Part shown: in pieces, positions 9,850 to 21,008 of the stretch
How the letters are laid out: each line of letters starts with the position of its first letter
Numbering within the stretch: position 1 is the stretch's first letter
NCBI RefSeq assembly: GCF_000090795.2
Contig: NW_003546272.1
Span: forward strand, 216,953-280,952
Reading direction: 5' to 3'
DNA: 64,000 nucleotides
Origin: Amphimedon queenslandica
Taxonomy: Eukaryota; Porifera; Demospongiae; Haplosclerida; Niphatidae
The notes under the pieces: model-generated
The model's database searches: none
Told to the model about the DNA's origin: nothing
Seen by the model: the letters and a program-made list of their open reading frames with translations, nothing else
Made by a program: the position numbers and the translations under genes

Positions 9850-10624
9850 TCCTCATTACTGCATGTACTGAAGAAGCTGTCATTGATAAAGAGCAAGGAA
9901 TGAAATGAATGACACTGCTTTGCTTCAATTATTCCACTACATTAACAAGAGGTACAATAAACCACTAGAGCCTAAAGAAATTAGTGCATGTACAATGCCT
10001 CATTGCTCTACTAACAGGAGTCAGCGAATCATATCTATTCACCACCAGCATAATCAGGAGTCAGTGAATCATATCTATTCACCACCTGCATAAACAGGAG
10101 TCAGTGAATCACATCTATTTGCCACCTGCATAAACACGAGTCAGTGACTCACACCTAAGCAGCCTCAATGATGAATTTTCAAGTAAATATACCAGTGATT
10201 GTGCTGGGGCTATTGGTGAATATTACCACTATCTTTATTCTGGGCAGGATACAGGAGAATACGTTGGCAATTTCATTGAAAAATACTTGTGTGGACAGGA
10301 GAGTGGAGACTACTGTCCAGTAAGATTAATACAGTTTTAATACAACATCTAATGTAATTAATGTAACTACATTAATGTAATTAATGATTGCCTTTTGAAT
10401 TCCAATGGACTAACATGCACTGATACTGATGACTGTATTGATGGATGGATTGAAAAGCAGCAGGTTACTGTACTGAGCCTTTTCTTGGATCTGGTGTACG
10501 TTCATGCAGTGGAGTGAGTGTCCCTGATGCTTGTACTGGGCTATCAAGTGCTACAGGAATAATTGCTACGCCTATTGTTGCAGTATCTTTGATGATACTT
10601 GGATTGGCTGGAGTCTTCCTCTAA
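9850..10624 (+). pseudogene. Decayed Cys-rich gene, array copy 6
   Basis: Homology begins within the leader (TTCCTCATTACTGCATG) and runs to the constant tail and stop, but the first leader codons and promoter are gone and the reading frame is broken several times. The ectodomain resembles copy 12. It includes a few units of the segment coding for TGVSESYL that is massively expanded in copy 10. The downstream 3' UTR palindrome is kept. Confidence 0.85.
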
Positions 10625-11904
10625 TAAACTGTGTTTGAACAAGTAGAGACAGTACATGTATCAGATACATGTACATGTAGTAGAGAACACTAGCAGTAGA
10701 TATTAGCATTCAGTTGTGTGCATTGATATAGTTTTTGCTTTTAAAAATACTAATTTCTGTAAATCAAGCATGGAATACATGAATTAAATTTCCATTTCAC
10801 AGGTAAGGCGGGGCTAATGTGGCAGTGCTACAGGCATGCCGTTTAATTAATATTCATGAAAAGTATTAATCATTGTAATAATAACTGGTGTGGGTGTGTG
10901 AAAAATTAAAAATAATAAATGTAGTTGGAATGGCCTTAGCTCATCAACCATTGCAATCATTATCAATGAACACAACAAGGCCTATTCATAATATGATGTA
11001 CAGTGCAATTATAAGCCAATAATCAATTAATCAATATATACACTAGTGGAGTATTGCTATGACATAAGCTATGAAAAGTCCTTTATGTAGTATATACTGG
11101 TATTAAGGCAAAGATATAAATCATTTATCCTAATTAAGAATCAGCTATTACAGCACCAATATTAATGACACTTATAGATCATTCCCGCGATGAATTATTC
11201 ATGAGGATTCAAGTGGATTTACGAGAATTTACTAGAATTTATTCTAAATAAAGAGCAATTATGAGTCATCAAAGCATCACGATGACAAAAATCACACCTA
11301 CTTGTGGGATTGCAAAGACTATCTGAAGCTCTTAATCTTACTGCAAAAGCTTGATATGCTGAGATTTAACCTGAGAAGCTCAAATATCTGAACCTTTAGG
11401 ATGTGTGCTTAGGCCTAAATTCCATTTGACAGGATTTGCAGCCTTGATCCACCTTTTCAGGACTAGCCTCCCTTTGAAAGTAGAGCTTAAGAGTCTTAAC
11501 CGCTGGTTTTTCTCATCAGAATTATAGTATCCAACAATACAACAGTTATTAACCATTAAAATAAGGAAAAACAACAAAGAGCAGCTGAAAAACCAGTCAA
11601 TTTAGGTGCCAGATTCACTGTTGTGTCCCACTAGTAGGCGTTGTTTTCATCATCGTGATGCATTGATGACTCATAAATTCTCATGAATATTCATCGCGGG
11701 AAATGTCTATATAACTTATAACACAAATTATTATTATCAGGCAGCTTTTACCACATGCACGATTCACTTTCATTTATTGTGTTACTTATTGTAATTATTA
11801 CACTTTATCAATGTTGATCTTATGAGAGATATTCCATAGATAGTCCATACATTAATAAATCAATTAAACACTCAATAAATTATATTAAGAGCTTAAGCTA
11901 AACC
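10625..11904. other. Array spacer between copies 6 and 7
   Basis: Standard repeated array spacer interrupted by a 535-bp MITE (11175-11709), then the shared block ending in the TATA box of copy 7. No gene. Confidence 0.7.
11175..11709. mobile_element. 535-bp MITE with CCCGCGATGAAT termini
   Basis: The ends are inverted: the left begins TAGATCATTCCCGCGATGAA and the right ends TTCATCGCGGGAAATGTCTA, so about 30 bp pair with few mismatches. A second inverted pair lies inside, with GATGACTCATAA-type and TTATGAGTCATC-type arms. There is no transposase frame. The flanks are TA-rich, so the target duplication (TA or TATA) is uncertain. Confidence 0.75.
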
Positions 11905-11965
11905 TATAAAAGGAGCTGTCCTTTCTATCACAAGAATAAACTGAGAAGTACTTGCTATCTGAAAC

Positions 11966-12721
11966 ATGTCCCCATCATTGTTTCTGGTCTGCTTATTCCT
12001 CATTGCTGCATGGACTGAATTAGGAGCTGTCATTAATAAAGAGAAAGGAATGAATGACACAACTTTGTTTCAATTATTCCACCACATTAACAAGAGGCAA
12101 CTGGAGACTAAGGAGATTAGTCAATGTACATGTAACTGCAAAGAGCCTGATCTTCCTTCAGGTTGTGATGTATCAGAAATAATTCCTTCAACAGAATCAG
12201 CAAAAGTATGCTGTGACACACAACTCAGTAGCCTCAATGATAAATACTCCCGTATATGTACCAGTGATTGTGCTGGTGCTATTGTTGAATATTACCGTTG
12301 TCTTGCTTCTGATGAGGATGATAGTGAGATTAAAGAAGAATACTCGTACAAGGCTAATTATGTTGACAAGTACGTATGTGGGAAGAAAAGTGGGGACTAC
12401 TGTCCAGTGAAATTAGTACGCAGTTTTAGAGAAAAAACTTATGCAGATGCTTATAACAATATGCTACAATATTGCAAAATATCACATAACTCCACTAGAT
12501 TACCATCATCATGCGATTATACCTGTACTGATGCAGTGATGAAATTTAGCGATGCAATAGGTTGCTGTACTGAGCCATTCCTTGGATCTGGTGTACGTTT
12601 ATGCAATGGAGTGAGTATCCCTGATGCTTGTGCTGGGCTATCAAGTGCTACAGGAATAATTGCTACACCTATTGTTGCAGTATCTTTGATGATACTTGCA
12701 TTGGCTGGAGTCTTCCTCTAA
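11966..12721 (+). CDS. Cys-rich GPI-type secreted protein, array copy 7 (B type)
   Basis: Intronless, 251 aa, closest to copy 5. It keeps signal peptide, HHINKR site, CTCNC, CTSDCAGAIVEYYRC, the acidic SDEDDSEIKEEY insertion, CGKKSGDYCPVKL, GCCTEP and the constant tail. The stalk is short, going straight from GLSS to ATG. Substitutions against copy 5 are concentrated between the GDYC and GCC motifs (for example REKTYADAYNNMLQYCKI against KARSNAVAYNNMLQYCSI), while the ends are nearly identical. TATA box at 11905, 61 bp before the ATG. Confidence 0.92.
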   Translation: MSPSLFLVCLFLIAAWTELGAVINKEKGMNDTTLFQLFHHINKRQLETKEISQCTCNCKEPDLPSGCDVSEIIPSTESAKVCCDTQLSSLNDKYSRICTSDCAGAIVEYYRCLASDEDDSEIKEEYSYKANYVDKYVCGKKSGDYCPVKLVRSFREKTYADAYNNMLQYCKISHNSTRLPSSCDYTCTDAVMKFSDAIGCCTEPFLGSGVRLCNGVSIPDACAGLSSATGIIATPIVAVSLMILALAGVFL

Positions 12722-13385
12722 TAAACTGTGTTTGAACAAGTAGAGACAGTACATGTATCAGATACATGTACAATTGTACATGTAGTAGAGAACACTAGCA
12801 GTAGATATTAGCATTCAGTTGTGTGTATTGATAATAGTTTTTGTTTTTTTTTAATACTAATTTCTGTAAATCAAGCATGGAATACATGAATTAAATTTCC
12901 ATTTCGCAAGTGGGGCTGATGTGGCAGTGCTACAGGCATGTTGTTTAATTAATATTCATCAAAAGTATTAATCATTGTAATAATTATAATGAATCATTGA
13001 TGTGGGCGTGTTCAAAATGGAAAATAATGAATCTAGTGGAAATGGCCTTATCTCATCAACCATTATCATCATTATCAATGAACACAACAAGGTCTATTCA
13101 TGATATGATGTACAGTTTAATTATAAGCCAGTAATCTAGTGGAGTATTACTATTGCATAGTTTGAGAATCAGCTATTACAACACCAATATTAATTACACT
13201 TATAACTTAATAACATAATTATTACAAATTATTATTATCAGGCAGCTTTTACCACATGCACCATTCACTTTCACTTATTGTAATTATTACACTTTATCAA
13301 TGTTGATTTTATGAGAGATATTCCATAGATAGTCCATAGATTAATTAAACACTCAATAAATTATATTAAGAGCTTAAGCTAAACC
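12722..13385. other. Array spacer between copies 7 and 8
   Basis: The shortest complete B-type spacer, about 0.7 kb. It contains the palindrome (with a few added bases), the repeated ATTAATATTCATCAAAAG stretch and the promoter block. It shows the basic repeat unit without transposon insertions. No gene. Confidence 0.7.
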
Positions 13386-13448
13386 TATAAAAGGAGCTGT
13401 CCTCTCTATCACAAGAACATACCAAGAAGCACCTACACTATCTGAAAC

Positions 13449-14297
13449 ATGTCCCCATCATTGTTTCTGGTCTGCCTATTCCTCATTGCTGCATGCACTG
13501 AATTAGGAGCTGTCATTGATAAAGAGAAAGGAATACATGATGGCACTACTTTGCTTGAATTATTCCACCACATTAACAAGAGGCAAAATATAGCACTGGA
13601 ACCTAAGGAGATTGGTACATGTACATGTAACTGCGAAATACCCGATCTTCCTTCAGATTGTGATGTATCAGTAGTCATTCCTTCAATAGGACCACCAGCA
13701 ATAACACTACCACAAGTATGCTGTAACTCAAAACTGAAAAGCCGCAGCAATAAATACTCACGTATGTGTACCAGTGATTGTGCTGGTGCCCTTATTAAAT
13801 ATTACCGTTGTCTTGCTTCTGATGAGGGTGAGGATGATAGTAAGATTAAAGAAGAATACTCGTACAAGGCTGATTACGTCGAGAAGTACATATGTGGGAA
13901 GGAGAGTGGGGACTATTGTCCAGTGAAATTAATGCGTAGTTTAACACAAAAATCTTATGCAGATGCTTATAACAATATGCTAGAATATTGCTCAATACCA
14001 TTTAACTCCACTGACTTATCATCATGCAACAATACCAACTGTACTGATGCATTGAGGACCTTTAGCAGTGCAATAGGTTGCTGTACTGAGCCATTTCTTA
14101 GATCTGATGTACGTTCATGCAGTGAAGTGAGTATCCCTGATGCTTGTACTGGAGTAATAAGTACTACACCATCAAGTACTACAGAATCAAGCACTACAGC
14201 ATCAAGTACTACAGAATCAAGTGCTACAGGAATAATTGCTACACATATTGTTGCAGTATCTTTGATGATACTTGCATTGGCTGGAGTCTTCCTCTAA
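13449..14297 (+). CDS. Cys-rich GPI-type secreted protein, array copy 8 (B type, long stalk)
   Basis: Intronless, 282 aa, the longest intact member. The leader is standard; the N-terminal ectodomain has an inserted VIPSIGPPAITLPQVCC segment, and the acidic insertion is longer (SDEGEDDSKIKEEY). The Ser/Thr stalk before the GPI-type tail is expanded into repeated SSTT(P/E/A) units, a likely O-glycosylated spacer that probably grew by slippage of 12-15 bp units. One residue of the otherwise constant tail differs (ATHIV for ATPIV). TATA box at 13386. Confidence 0.92.
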   Translation: MSPSLFLVCLFLIAACTELGAVIDKEKGIHDGTTLLELFHHINKRQNIALEPKEIGTCTCNCEIPDLPSDCDVSVVIPSIGPPAITLPQVCCNSKLKSRSNKYSRMCTSDCAGALIKYYRCLASDEGEDDSKIKEEYSYKADYVEKYICGKESGDYCPVKLMRSLTQKSYADAYNNMLEYCSIPFNSTDLSSCNNTNCTDALRTFSSAIGCCTEPFLRSDVRSCSEVSIPDACTGVISTTPSSTTESSTTASSTTESSATGIIATHIVAVSLMILALAGVFL

Positions 14298-15344
14298 TAA
14301 ACTGTGTTTGAACAAGTAGAGACAGTACATGTATCAGATACATGTACATGTAGTAGAGAACACTAGCAGTAGATATTAGCATTCAGTTGTGTGCATTGAT
14401 ATAGTTTTTTGCTTTAAAAAATACTAATTTCTGTAAACAAGCATTGAATACATGAATTAAATTTCCATTTCACAGGTGAGGCTGATGTGGCAGCACTACA
14501 GGCATGCTGTTTAATTAATATTCATGAAAAGTATTAACCATTGTAATAATCACTGGTGTGGGTGTGTGAAAAATGAAAAATAATAAGTCTAGTTGAAATG
14601 GGCTCATCTCATCAACCATTGCAATCATTATCAATGAGCACAACAAAGTCTATTCATAATATGATAAGCCAGTAATCAGTATAATACACTAGTGGAGTAT
14701 TGCTAAGACATAAGCTATGAAAAATCCTTTATGTGGTATATACATGTAGACCTTTCCCACCACTGTACGTTTAGCAATGAATATCATTAACGAACTGCCA
14801 TTTTGTGGGATAGATGTACAGTGATGGATGGGCTAAAAGCACTATTTCTTTATTTTCTCCAAGATAACTGCGAAAGCAAAGACCAAATTGCAGTATGATA
14901 ACTAAAATTATACAATAAATGTGCAGTGAGCATTTCTGTGTGAACCAGAGCTTGCATTTAAAAGGAAAATGGGAAAAGTCACTTTTGCCCATTTATCTCT
15001 GTACATCTATCCCACAACATGGCGGCTCGTTAATGATATTCATTGCTAAATGCTGCATTGGTGGGAAAGGTCTATATTAAGGAAAAGATATCAATTATTT
15101 ATCTTAATTAAAAATCAGCTATTAAAACACCAATATTAATGGCATTTATAACTTATTAAGACAAATTATTATTATCAGGCAGCTTTTACCACATGCACCA
15201 TTCACTTTCACTTATTGTGTTACTTATTGTAATTATTACACTTTATCAATGTTTATTCTATGAGAGAGATATTCCATAGATAGTCCATAAATTAATAGAT
15301 CAATTAAACACTCAATAAATTGTATTAAGAGCTTAAGCTAAAGC
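14298..15344. other. Array spacer between copies 8 and 9
   Basis: Repeated spacer interrupted by a 328-bp MITE (14747-15074). Apart from the insertion it matches the spacer between copies 7 and 8. No gene. Confidence 0.7.
14747..15074. mobile_element. 328-bp MITE with long inverted ends
   Basis: The first 52 bp or so (from TAGACCTTTCCCACCA through the AATGAATATCATTAACGA stretch) are repeated in inverted orientation at the right end. The interior is unrelated and has no transposase. The related array spacers lack it, so it inserted after the array had begun to expand. Confidence 0.8.
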
Positions 15345-15405
15345 TATAAAAGGAGCTGTTCTCTCTATCAAAAGAACATACTGAGAAGCACTTGCTATCT
15401 GAAAC

Positions 15406-16185
15406 ATGTCCCCATCATCGTTTCTGGTCTGCCTATTCCTCATTGCTGCATGCACTGAATTAGGAGCTGTCATTGATAAAGAGAAAGGAACAAATGACAC
15501 AACTTTGCTTCAATTATTCCACCACATTAACAAGAGGCAACTGGATCCTGAGGAGATTAGTACATGTACATGTAACTGTGAATATCCCCCTAACCTTCCT
15601 TCAGGTTGTGATGAATCAGAAATATATCCTTCAACAGAATCAACAACACAATGCTGTAACTCACAACTCAGTAGCCTCAATGATAAATACTCCCGTATAT
15701 GTACCAGTGATTGTGCTGGTGCTCTTGTTAAATATTACGATTGTCTTGCTTCTGATGAGCCAAATGGTAGTGAGATTAAAGAATTATACTTGTACAAGGC
15801 TGATTACATTGACAAGTACGTATGTGGGAAGGAGAATGGGGACTATTGTCCAGTGAAATTAGTACGCAGTTTTAGATCAGTACGTAATTTTAGAGATAAA
15901 TCCTATGCAGATGCTTATAACAATATGCTACAATATTGCAAAATATCAAATAACTCCCCTAGATTAACATCACCATGCAGTGATACCTGTACTGAAGCAG
16001 TGAGTAACTTTAGCAGTGCAATAGGTTGCTGTATGGAGCCACTCCTTGGATCTGGTGTACATAACTGCAGTGGAGTGAGTGTCCCTGTTGCTTGTGCTGG
16101 GTTATCAAGTGCTACAGGAATAATTGCTACACCTATTGTTGCAGTATCTTTGATGATACTTGCATTGGCTGGAGTCTTCCTCTAA
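15406..16185 (+). CDS. Cys-rich GPI-type secreted protein, array copy 9 (B type)
   Basis: Intronless, 259 aa. Layout is as in copies 5 and 7, with the CTCNC motif, CTSDCAGALVKYYDC, an acidic insertion changed to SDEPNGSEIKELY, and the constant tail. After GDYCPVKL it reads RSFRSVRNFRDKSYADAY, in which RSFR/RNFR looks like a small in-frame duplication. TATA box at 15345, 61 bp before the ATG. It is a good example of length change inside the variable segment without loss of frame. Confidence 0.92.
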   Translation: MSPSSFLVCLFLIAACTELGAVIDKEKGTNDTTLLQLFHHINKRQLDPEEISTCTCNCEYPPNLPSGCDESEIYPSTESTTQCCNSQLSSLNDKYSRICTSDCAGALVKYYDCLASDEPNGSEIKELYLYKADYIDKYVCGKENGDYCPVKLVRSFRSVRNFRDKSYADAYNNMLQYCKISNNSPRLTSPCSDTCTEAVSNFSSAIGCCMEPLLGSGVHNCSGVSVPVACAGLSSATGIIATPIVAVSLMILALAGVFL

Positions 16186-16846
16186 TAAACTGTGTTTGAA
16201 CAAGTAGAGACAGTACATGTATCAGATACATGTACATGTAGTAGAGAACACTAGCAGTAGATATTAGCATTCAGTTGTGTGCATTGATATAGTTTTTTTG
16301 CTTAAAAAATATTTTTCTCATATTAATTACACTTTAATCATGTCCCGCCAGATTAAGCAACTCCATGCAAGTAGTCATAGTTCCCTATTTGACAAATGCA
16401 AATGTCTAATATAACCATTTGCTGCAAATAAACTCTTGCTGATAGCCACCACTTTATTGCATTGTGACCACACACAGTTTCAATAAAAATTATGCTATTA
16501 AACTTTAATAATAGTTATACTGTGTTTGTGGGCCAAACCGTGCTGAACCAGACTAAGCCGGCCCTGCTGTACTAACCATGCTGGCCTGGTTTGGCCCAGC
16601 TCACTTCAGCTCAGTTTGGTTACTGTTTACATTATCAAATAAAACTGTGCCAGCCCACTTTAAACAGGGCTGGCTCAGTTAAAGAAGCTAGTGTAAATGC
16701 AGTATTAGATGTCATGGGCTCGCTCAGGTTCGCCCCAATAAGACAATAGACAACTGAATTGCTGCTATTCTTTCATGAACACTTCATAAATAACATTGTC
16801 CTCTCTATTGCAAAAACATCTGAGAAGCACATACACTATCTGAAAC
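16186..16846. other. Array spacer with a GC-richer block
   Basis: The 3' UTR and palindrome are followed by a block at about 16530-16700 that is clearly GC-richer than its surroundings, with repeated GGCC, GCTGG and CCAGC words. The block may be an old transposon remnant, but I could not define its ends. No gene. Confidence 0.5.
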
Positions 16847-18118
16847 ATGGCCCCATCATTGTTTCTGGTCTGCCTATTTTTCATTGCTGCATGCACTTGA
16901 ACGACACTGCTTTGCTTCAATTATTCCACCACATTAACAGGAAGCACAATATACCGGTACTGAGACTAAGGAGATTAGTACATGTAAAATGCATAATTGC
17001 TTTTTACCCATAAGCTCAATTTTACTACCTGCTCTACAAACAGGAGTCAGTGAATCATATCTCTTCTGACTCTTCACCACCTACACAAACAGGAGTCAGT
17101 GAATCATATCTCTTCACCACCTGCTCTACAAACAGGAGTCAGTGAATCACATATCTCTTCACCACCTGCACAAACAGGAGTCAGTGAATCATATCTCTTC
17201 ACCACCTGCTCTACAAACAGGAGTCAGTGAATCACATATCTCTTCACCACCTGCACAAACAGGAGTCAGTGAATCATATCTCTTCACCACCTGCTCTACA
17301 AACAGGAGTCAGTGAATCACATATCTCTTCACCACCTGCACAAACAGGAGTCAGTGAATCATATCTCTTCACCACCTGCTCTACAAACAGGAGTCAGTGA
17401 ATCACATATCTCTTCACCACCTGCACAAACAGGAGTCAGTGAATCATATCTCTTCACCACCTGCTCTACAAACAGGAGTCAGTGAATCACATATCTCTTC
17501 ATCACCTGCACAAACAGGAGTCAGTGAATCATATCTCTTCACCACCTGCAAAACAGGAGTCAGTGAATCATATCTCCTCACCACCTGCTCTACTAACAGG
17601 ATTCAGTAAAGTATGCCTCAGTAGCCTCAATGATCGATACTCAAGTATGTACCAGTGATTGTGCTGGTGCTATTGGTGAATATTACCACTGCCTTTATTC
17701 TGGGGACAATACAGGAGAATATATCAGTACTTTAATTGAAAAATACTTATGTGGACAGCAGAATGGAAGCTATTGCCTAGTAAGATTAATACATAGTTTT
17801 AATACAACATCTAATGTAATTACATTAATTACATTACATTATTAATTACATTAATGTAATGTAACTAATGATTACACTTTAAATTCCAATGGTCAACTAA
17901 CATGCACTGATACCAATGACTGTATTGATGGATTGAATAATTTCAGAGATATAGCAGGTTGCTGCATAAGGGCCACTCTTTGGATCTGGTGTAAGTTCAT
18001 GTGGAGTGAGTATCCCTGATGCTTGTATACTGGTGTATCAAGTGCTACAGGAATAATTGCTATACTTATTGTTGCAGTATCTTTGATGATACTTGCATTG
18101 GCTGGAGTCTTCCTCTAA
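16847..18118 (+). pseudogene. Decayed Cys-rich gene, array copy 10, with minisatellite
   Basis: A family-type ATG and leader are recognisable, and the constant tail and stop are present at 18118, but the frame is broken several times. Between them, a stretch that in copy 12 encodes ALQIGVSESYLSSL has expanded into a minisatellite of more than 500 bp. The CTSDCAGAIGEYYHC and LCGQQNGSYC segments remain readable. No clear TATA box precedes it. The closest relatives are copies 6 and 12. Confidence 0.85.
17036..17600 (+). repeat. Coding-derived minisatellite inside copy 10
   Basis: About thirteen units alternate between two forms of about 42-43 bp built on ACAGGAGTCAGTGAATC. One ends ACCACCTGCTCTACAA and the other has CACATATCTC and ends CACCTGCACAA. 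The regular alternation means the unit of amplification was the pair of about 85 bp. Two or three single units of the same segment are present in copy 6 near 10010-10150. Confidence 0.92.
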
Positions 18119-18853
18119 TAAACTGTGTTTGAACAAGTAGAGACAGTACATGTATCAGATACATGTACATGTAGTAGAGAACACTAGCAGTAGATATTAG
18201 CATTCAGTTGTGTGCATTGATATAGCTTTGCTTTTAAAAAATAATAATTTCTGTAAATCAAGCATGGAATACATGAATTAAATTTCCATTTCACAGGTGA
18301 TGTGGCAGCGCTAGTGACAGGTATGCTGTTTAATTCAGGAAAAGTATCAATCATTATAATAATCACTGGTGTGGGTGTGTGCAAAATAAAAAATCTAGTT
18401 GGAATGGCCTTAGCTCATGAACCATTGCAATCATTATCAATGAACACAACAAATAATATGATGTACAGTTTAATTATAAGCCAATAATCAGTATATACAC
18501 TAGTGGAGTATTGCTATGACATAAGCTATGAAAAGTCCTTTATGTAGTATATTTCAAGGCTAAGACTATTAATAACTATTTATTTTAATTAAGAAACAGC
18601 TATTACAACACCAATATCAATGACACTTATAGCTTAATAACATATTTCAAATTATTATTATCAGGCTTTTTATGGGCTCCTATTATTATTAAAAGCTTTT
18701 ACCACATGCACCATTCACTTTCACATGTTGTGTTACTTATTGTAATTATTACACTTTATCAATGTTTATTCTATGAGATATTCCATAGATAGTCCATACA
18801 TTAATAGATTAATTAAACACTCAATAAATTATATTAAGAGCTTGAGCTAAACC
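18119..18853. other. Array spacer between copies 10 and 11
   Basis: B-type spacer with palindrome, repeated middle segment and the promoter-proximal block ending at the TATA box of copy 11. No gene. Confidence 0.7.
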
Positions 18854-18915
18854 TATAAAAGGAGCTGTCTCTCTATTGCAAGAACATACCAAGAAGCACC
18901 TACACTATCTGAAAC

Positions 18916-19632
18916 ATGTCCCCATCATTGTTTCTGGTCTGCCTATTCCTCATTGCTGCATGCACTGAAGGAGCTGTCATTGATAAAGAGAAAGGATTGA
19001 ACGACACTGCTTTGCTTCAATTACTCCACCACATTAACAAGAGGCACAATATACCACTGGAGCTTAAGGAGACTGGTAACTGCACAGAACCTGATCTTCC
19101 TTCAGGCTGCTCTGAATCAGCGTTCACTTATTCAATACCTTCTACAATCACTGACTCATACCTCAGCAGCCTCAATAGTCAATATTCACGTTTATGTACC
19201 AGTGATTGTGCTGGTGCTATTGGTGACTATTACCGTTGTCTTTATTCTGGAAATAGAGGAGAAGACTTGGCTAATTATTATCAGAAATTCTTTTGTGGAA
19301 AGGAGAGTGGGGACTACTGTCCAGCAAAAATAATACGCAGTTTTAAAACAGAATCTAATGAAGAGGCTTATGACAATATTCGATACTATTGCTCAACATC
19401 ATCCACTACTGGATCAACATCATGCAGGAGAAGCGAGTGTACTGATGCATTGAAAACCTTTAGCAGGGCAGCAGGTTGCTGTACTGAGCCACTCTTTGGA
19501 TCTGGTATACGTTCATGTGGAGTGAGTATCCCTGATGCTTGTACTGGAGTATCAAGTGCTACAGGAATAATTGCTACACCTATTGTTGCAGTATCTTTGA
19601 TGATACTTGCATTGGCTGGAGTCTTCCTCTAA
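18916..19632 (+). CDS. Cys-rich GPI-type secreted protein, array copy 11
   Basis: Intronless, 238 aa, the shortest intact member. The coding sequence is A-type: no CTCNC motif, LYSGNRGEDLANYYQKFFCGKESGDYC in place of the acidic insertion, and leader without the extra Leu. Yet its promoter block and 3' UTR palindrome are those of the B copies. The stalk is minimal (GVSSATG). The mosaic suggests gene conversion or unequal exchange. TATA box at 18854, 62 bp before the ATG. Confidence 0.92.
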   Translation: MSPSLFLVCLFLIAACTEGAVIDKEKGLNDTALLQLLHHINKRHNIPLELKETGNCTEPDLPSGCSESAFTYSIPSTITDSYLSSLNSQYSRLCTSDCAGAIGDYYRCLYSGNRGEDLANYYQKFFCGKESGDYCPAKIIRSFKTESNEEAYDNIRYYCSTSSTTGSTSCRRSECTDALKTFSRAAGCCTEPLFGSGIRSCGVSIPDACTGVSSATGIIATPIVAVSLMILALAGVFL

Positions 19633-20947
19633 TAAACTGTGTTTGAACAAGTAGAGACAGTACATGTATCAGATACATGTACATGTAGTAGAGAACACTA
19701 GCAGTAGATATTAGAATTCAGTTGTGTGCATTAATATTGTTTTTTTGCTTTTTTAAAATAATACTTTTCTCAATTCATATACATTAATCATGGACTGCGA
19801 GATCAGGTTACTCCAAGAAGTCGTAGTTTCCCACTGATTTCCCAGCTGCAGACATCATGCAGTTTTTTCTGAAATAAGCAATGACTGATAATGCTGAATA
19901 AGGTTGATCCAACAGACCAAGGCAATAAAGGCATAGCTTAGTGTAGGCATAATAAGCTATGTTTGATGTGATTATAACAAGTAGAAAAAATATTATAAGC
20001 AACTAAAACGAGACACCTACGGTGCTTAGACTCGCCACAGTTGCTCTTGCATTCATGCACTATTAAAAGCAATGAATTGTGATCTTTATCTCTATCATGC
20101 AGCATATGATAGAGATAATGAGCATGCATGATTCATTGCTTTTAATAGTGCATGTTCTGCACCAATTGAAGTCAAGAGATATATCAAACTAACACCTACT
20201 ATGATGGCATAAATACTGTTGCCTTGATAGATTTTATTTACTTAAGGGATCATGCATAAGACAGCAAAAAAAAATTATGCATTAAGCAGCTCAGATTCTT
20301 AATTCAAGCAGGTACAATTTCCAATTATTAATAGAGGCATGGCTTCTTGGCCATTAGAAAACTTCCGTTGCACAGGCGGATTATATATTAAGATTATTAG
20401 GTTGCCTAGCAACATAGCCTGATGTCATTGTTCATCCTACTTCATCTCATAACTCTAAAGTAACTTGTGTTCATCCTCTGCAATGATCATTAAAGGCATT
20501 ATAGCTACCTCCCTTACAGTATGTCCAATTTTCAAAGCAAAATAATATTGATAACTATGTTTAAAATTTGATATATTGACCTAATGCATTCAATATTGTG
20601 GTCTTGTACCTTTTTTGAGAGTACAAAAGAAACAATACCAGAATTAGAAACAATACCAGAATTAACTATTGCCAACTATTCTATGGAGGGCACAATGACA
20701 CGACATAAATGACTCCAATGACAGATTTGTTGACTGATTGATAATCAATTCAAAGTTTTTGCAAGGACCTTTGTTTTGTACCTTTCTCTTTACAGTTCAG
20801 TGATTGACACGTACGAAAACAAAGCTTGATGTACAGCTTAAGTATTACACTTCACCAATGTTTATTCTATACTGATAAGAGTCAATAGATAAATTGTTGC
20901 TACCGTCTCTTTCATGAATACTTAATAAATTATATTAGAAGCTTTAC
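19633..20947. other. Spacer between copies 11 and 12
   Basis: After the 3' UTR this 1.3-kb spacer departs from the repeated array pattern. It holds a 101-bp hairpin (20054-20154) and otherwise AT-rich sequence in which I see no gene. Confidence 0.6.
20054..20154. repeat. 101-bp two-stem palindrome
   Basis: Outer arms of 24 bp (CATGCACTATTAAAAGCAATGAAT and its exact complement) enclose inner arms ATCTCTATCAT and ATGATAGAGAT around GCAGCAT. Transcribed from either strand it would fold into a long hairpin. It could be a small MITE or a precursor of a small RNA; the sequence cannot decide. Confidence 0.75.
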
Positions 20948-21008
20948 TATAAAAGAAGCTGTCCTCTCTAATACAAGAATATACCGAGAGTCCGAGATGC
21001 AACTAAAC

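Noticed and set aside
17036-17600. CRISPR-like array
   Set aside because: There are no unique spacers: both half-units repeat, and the sequence derives from the coding region of the neighbouring family.
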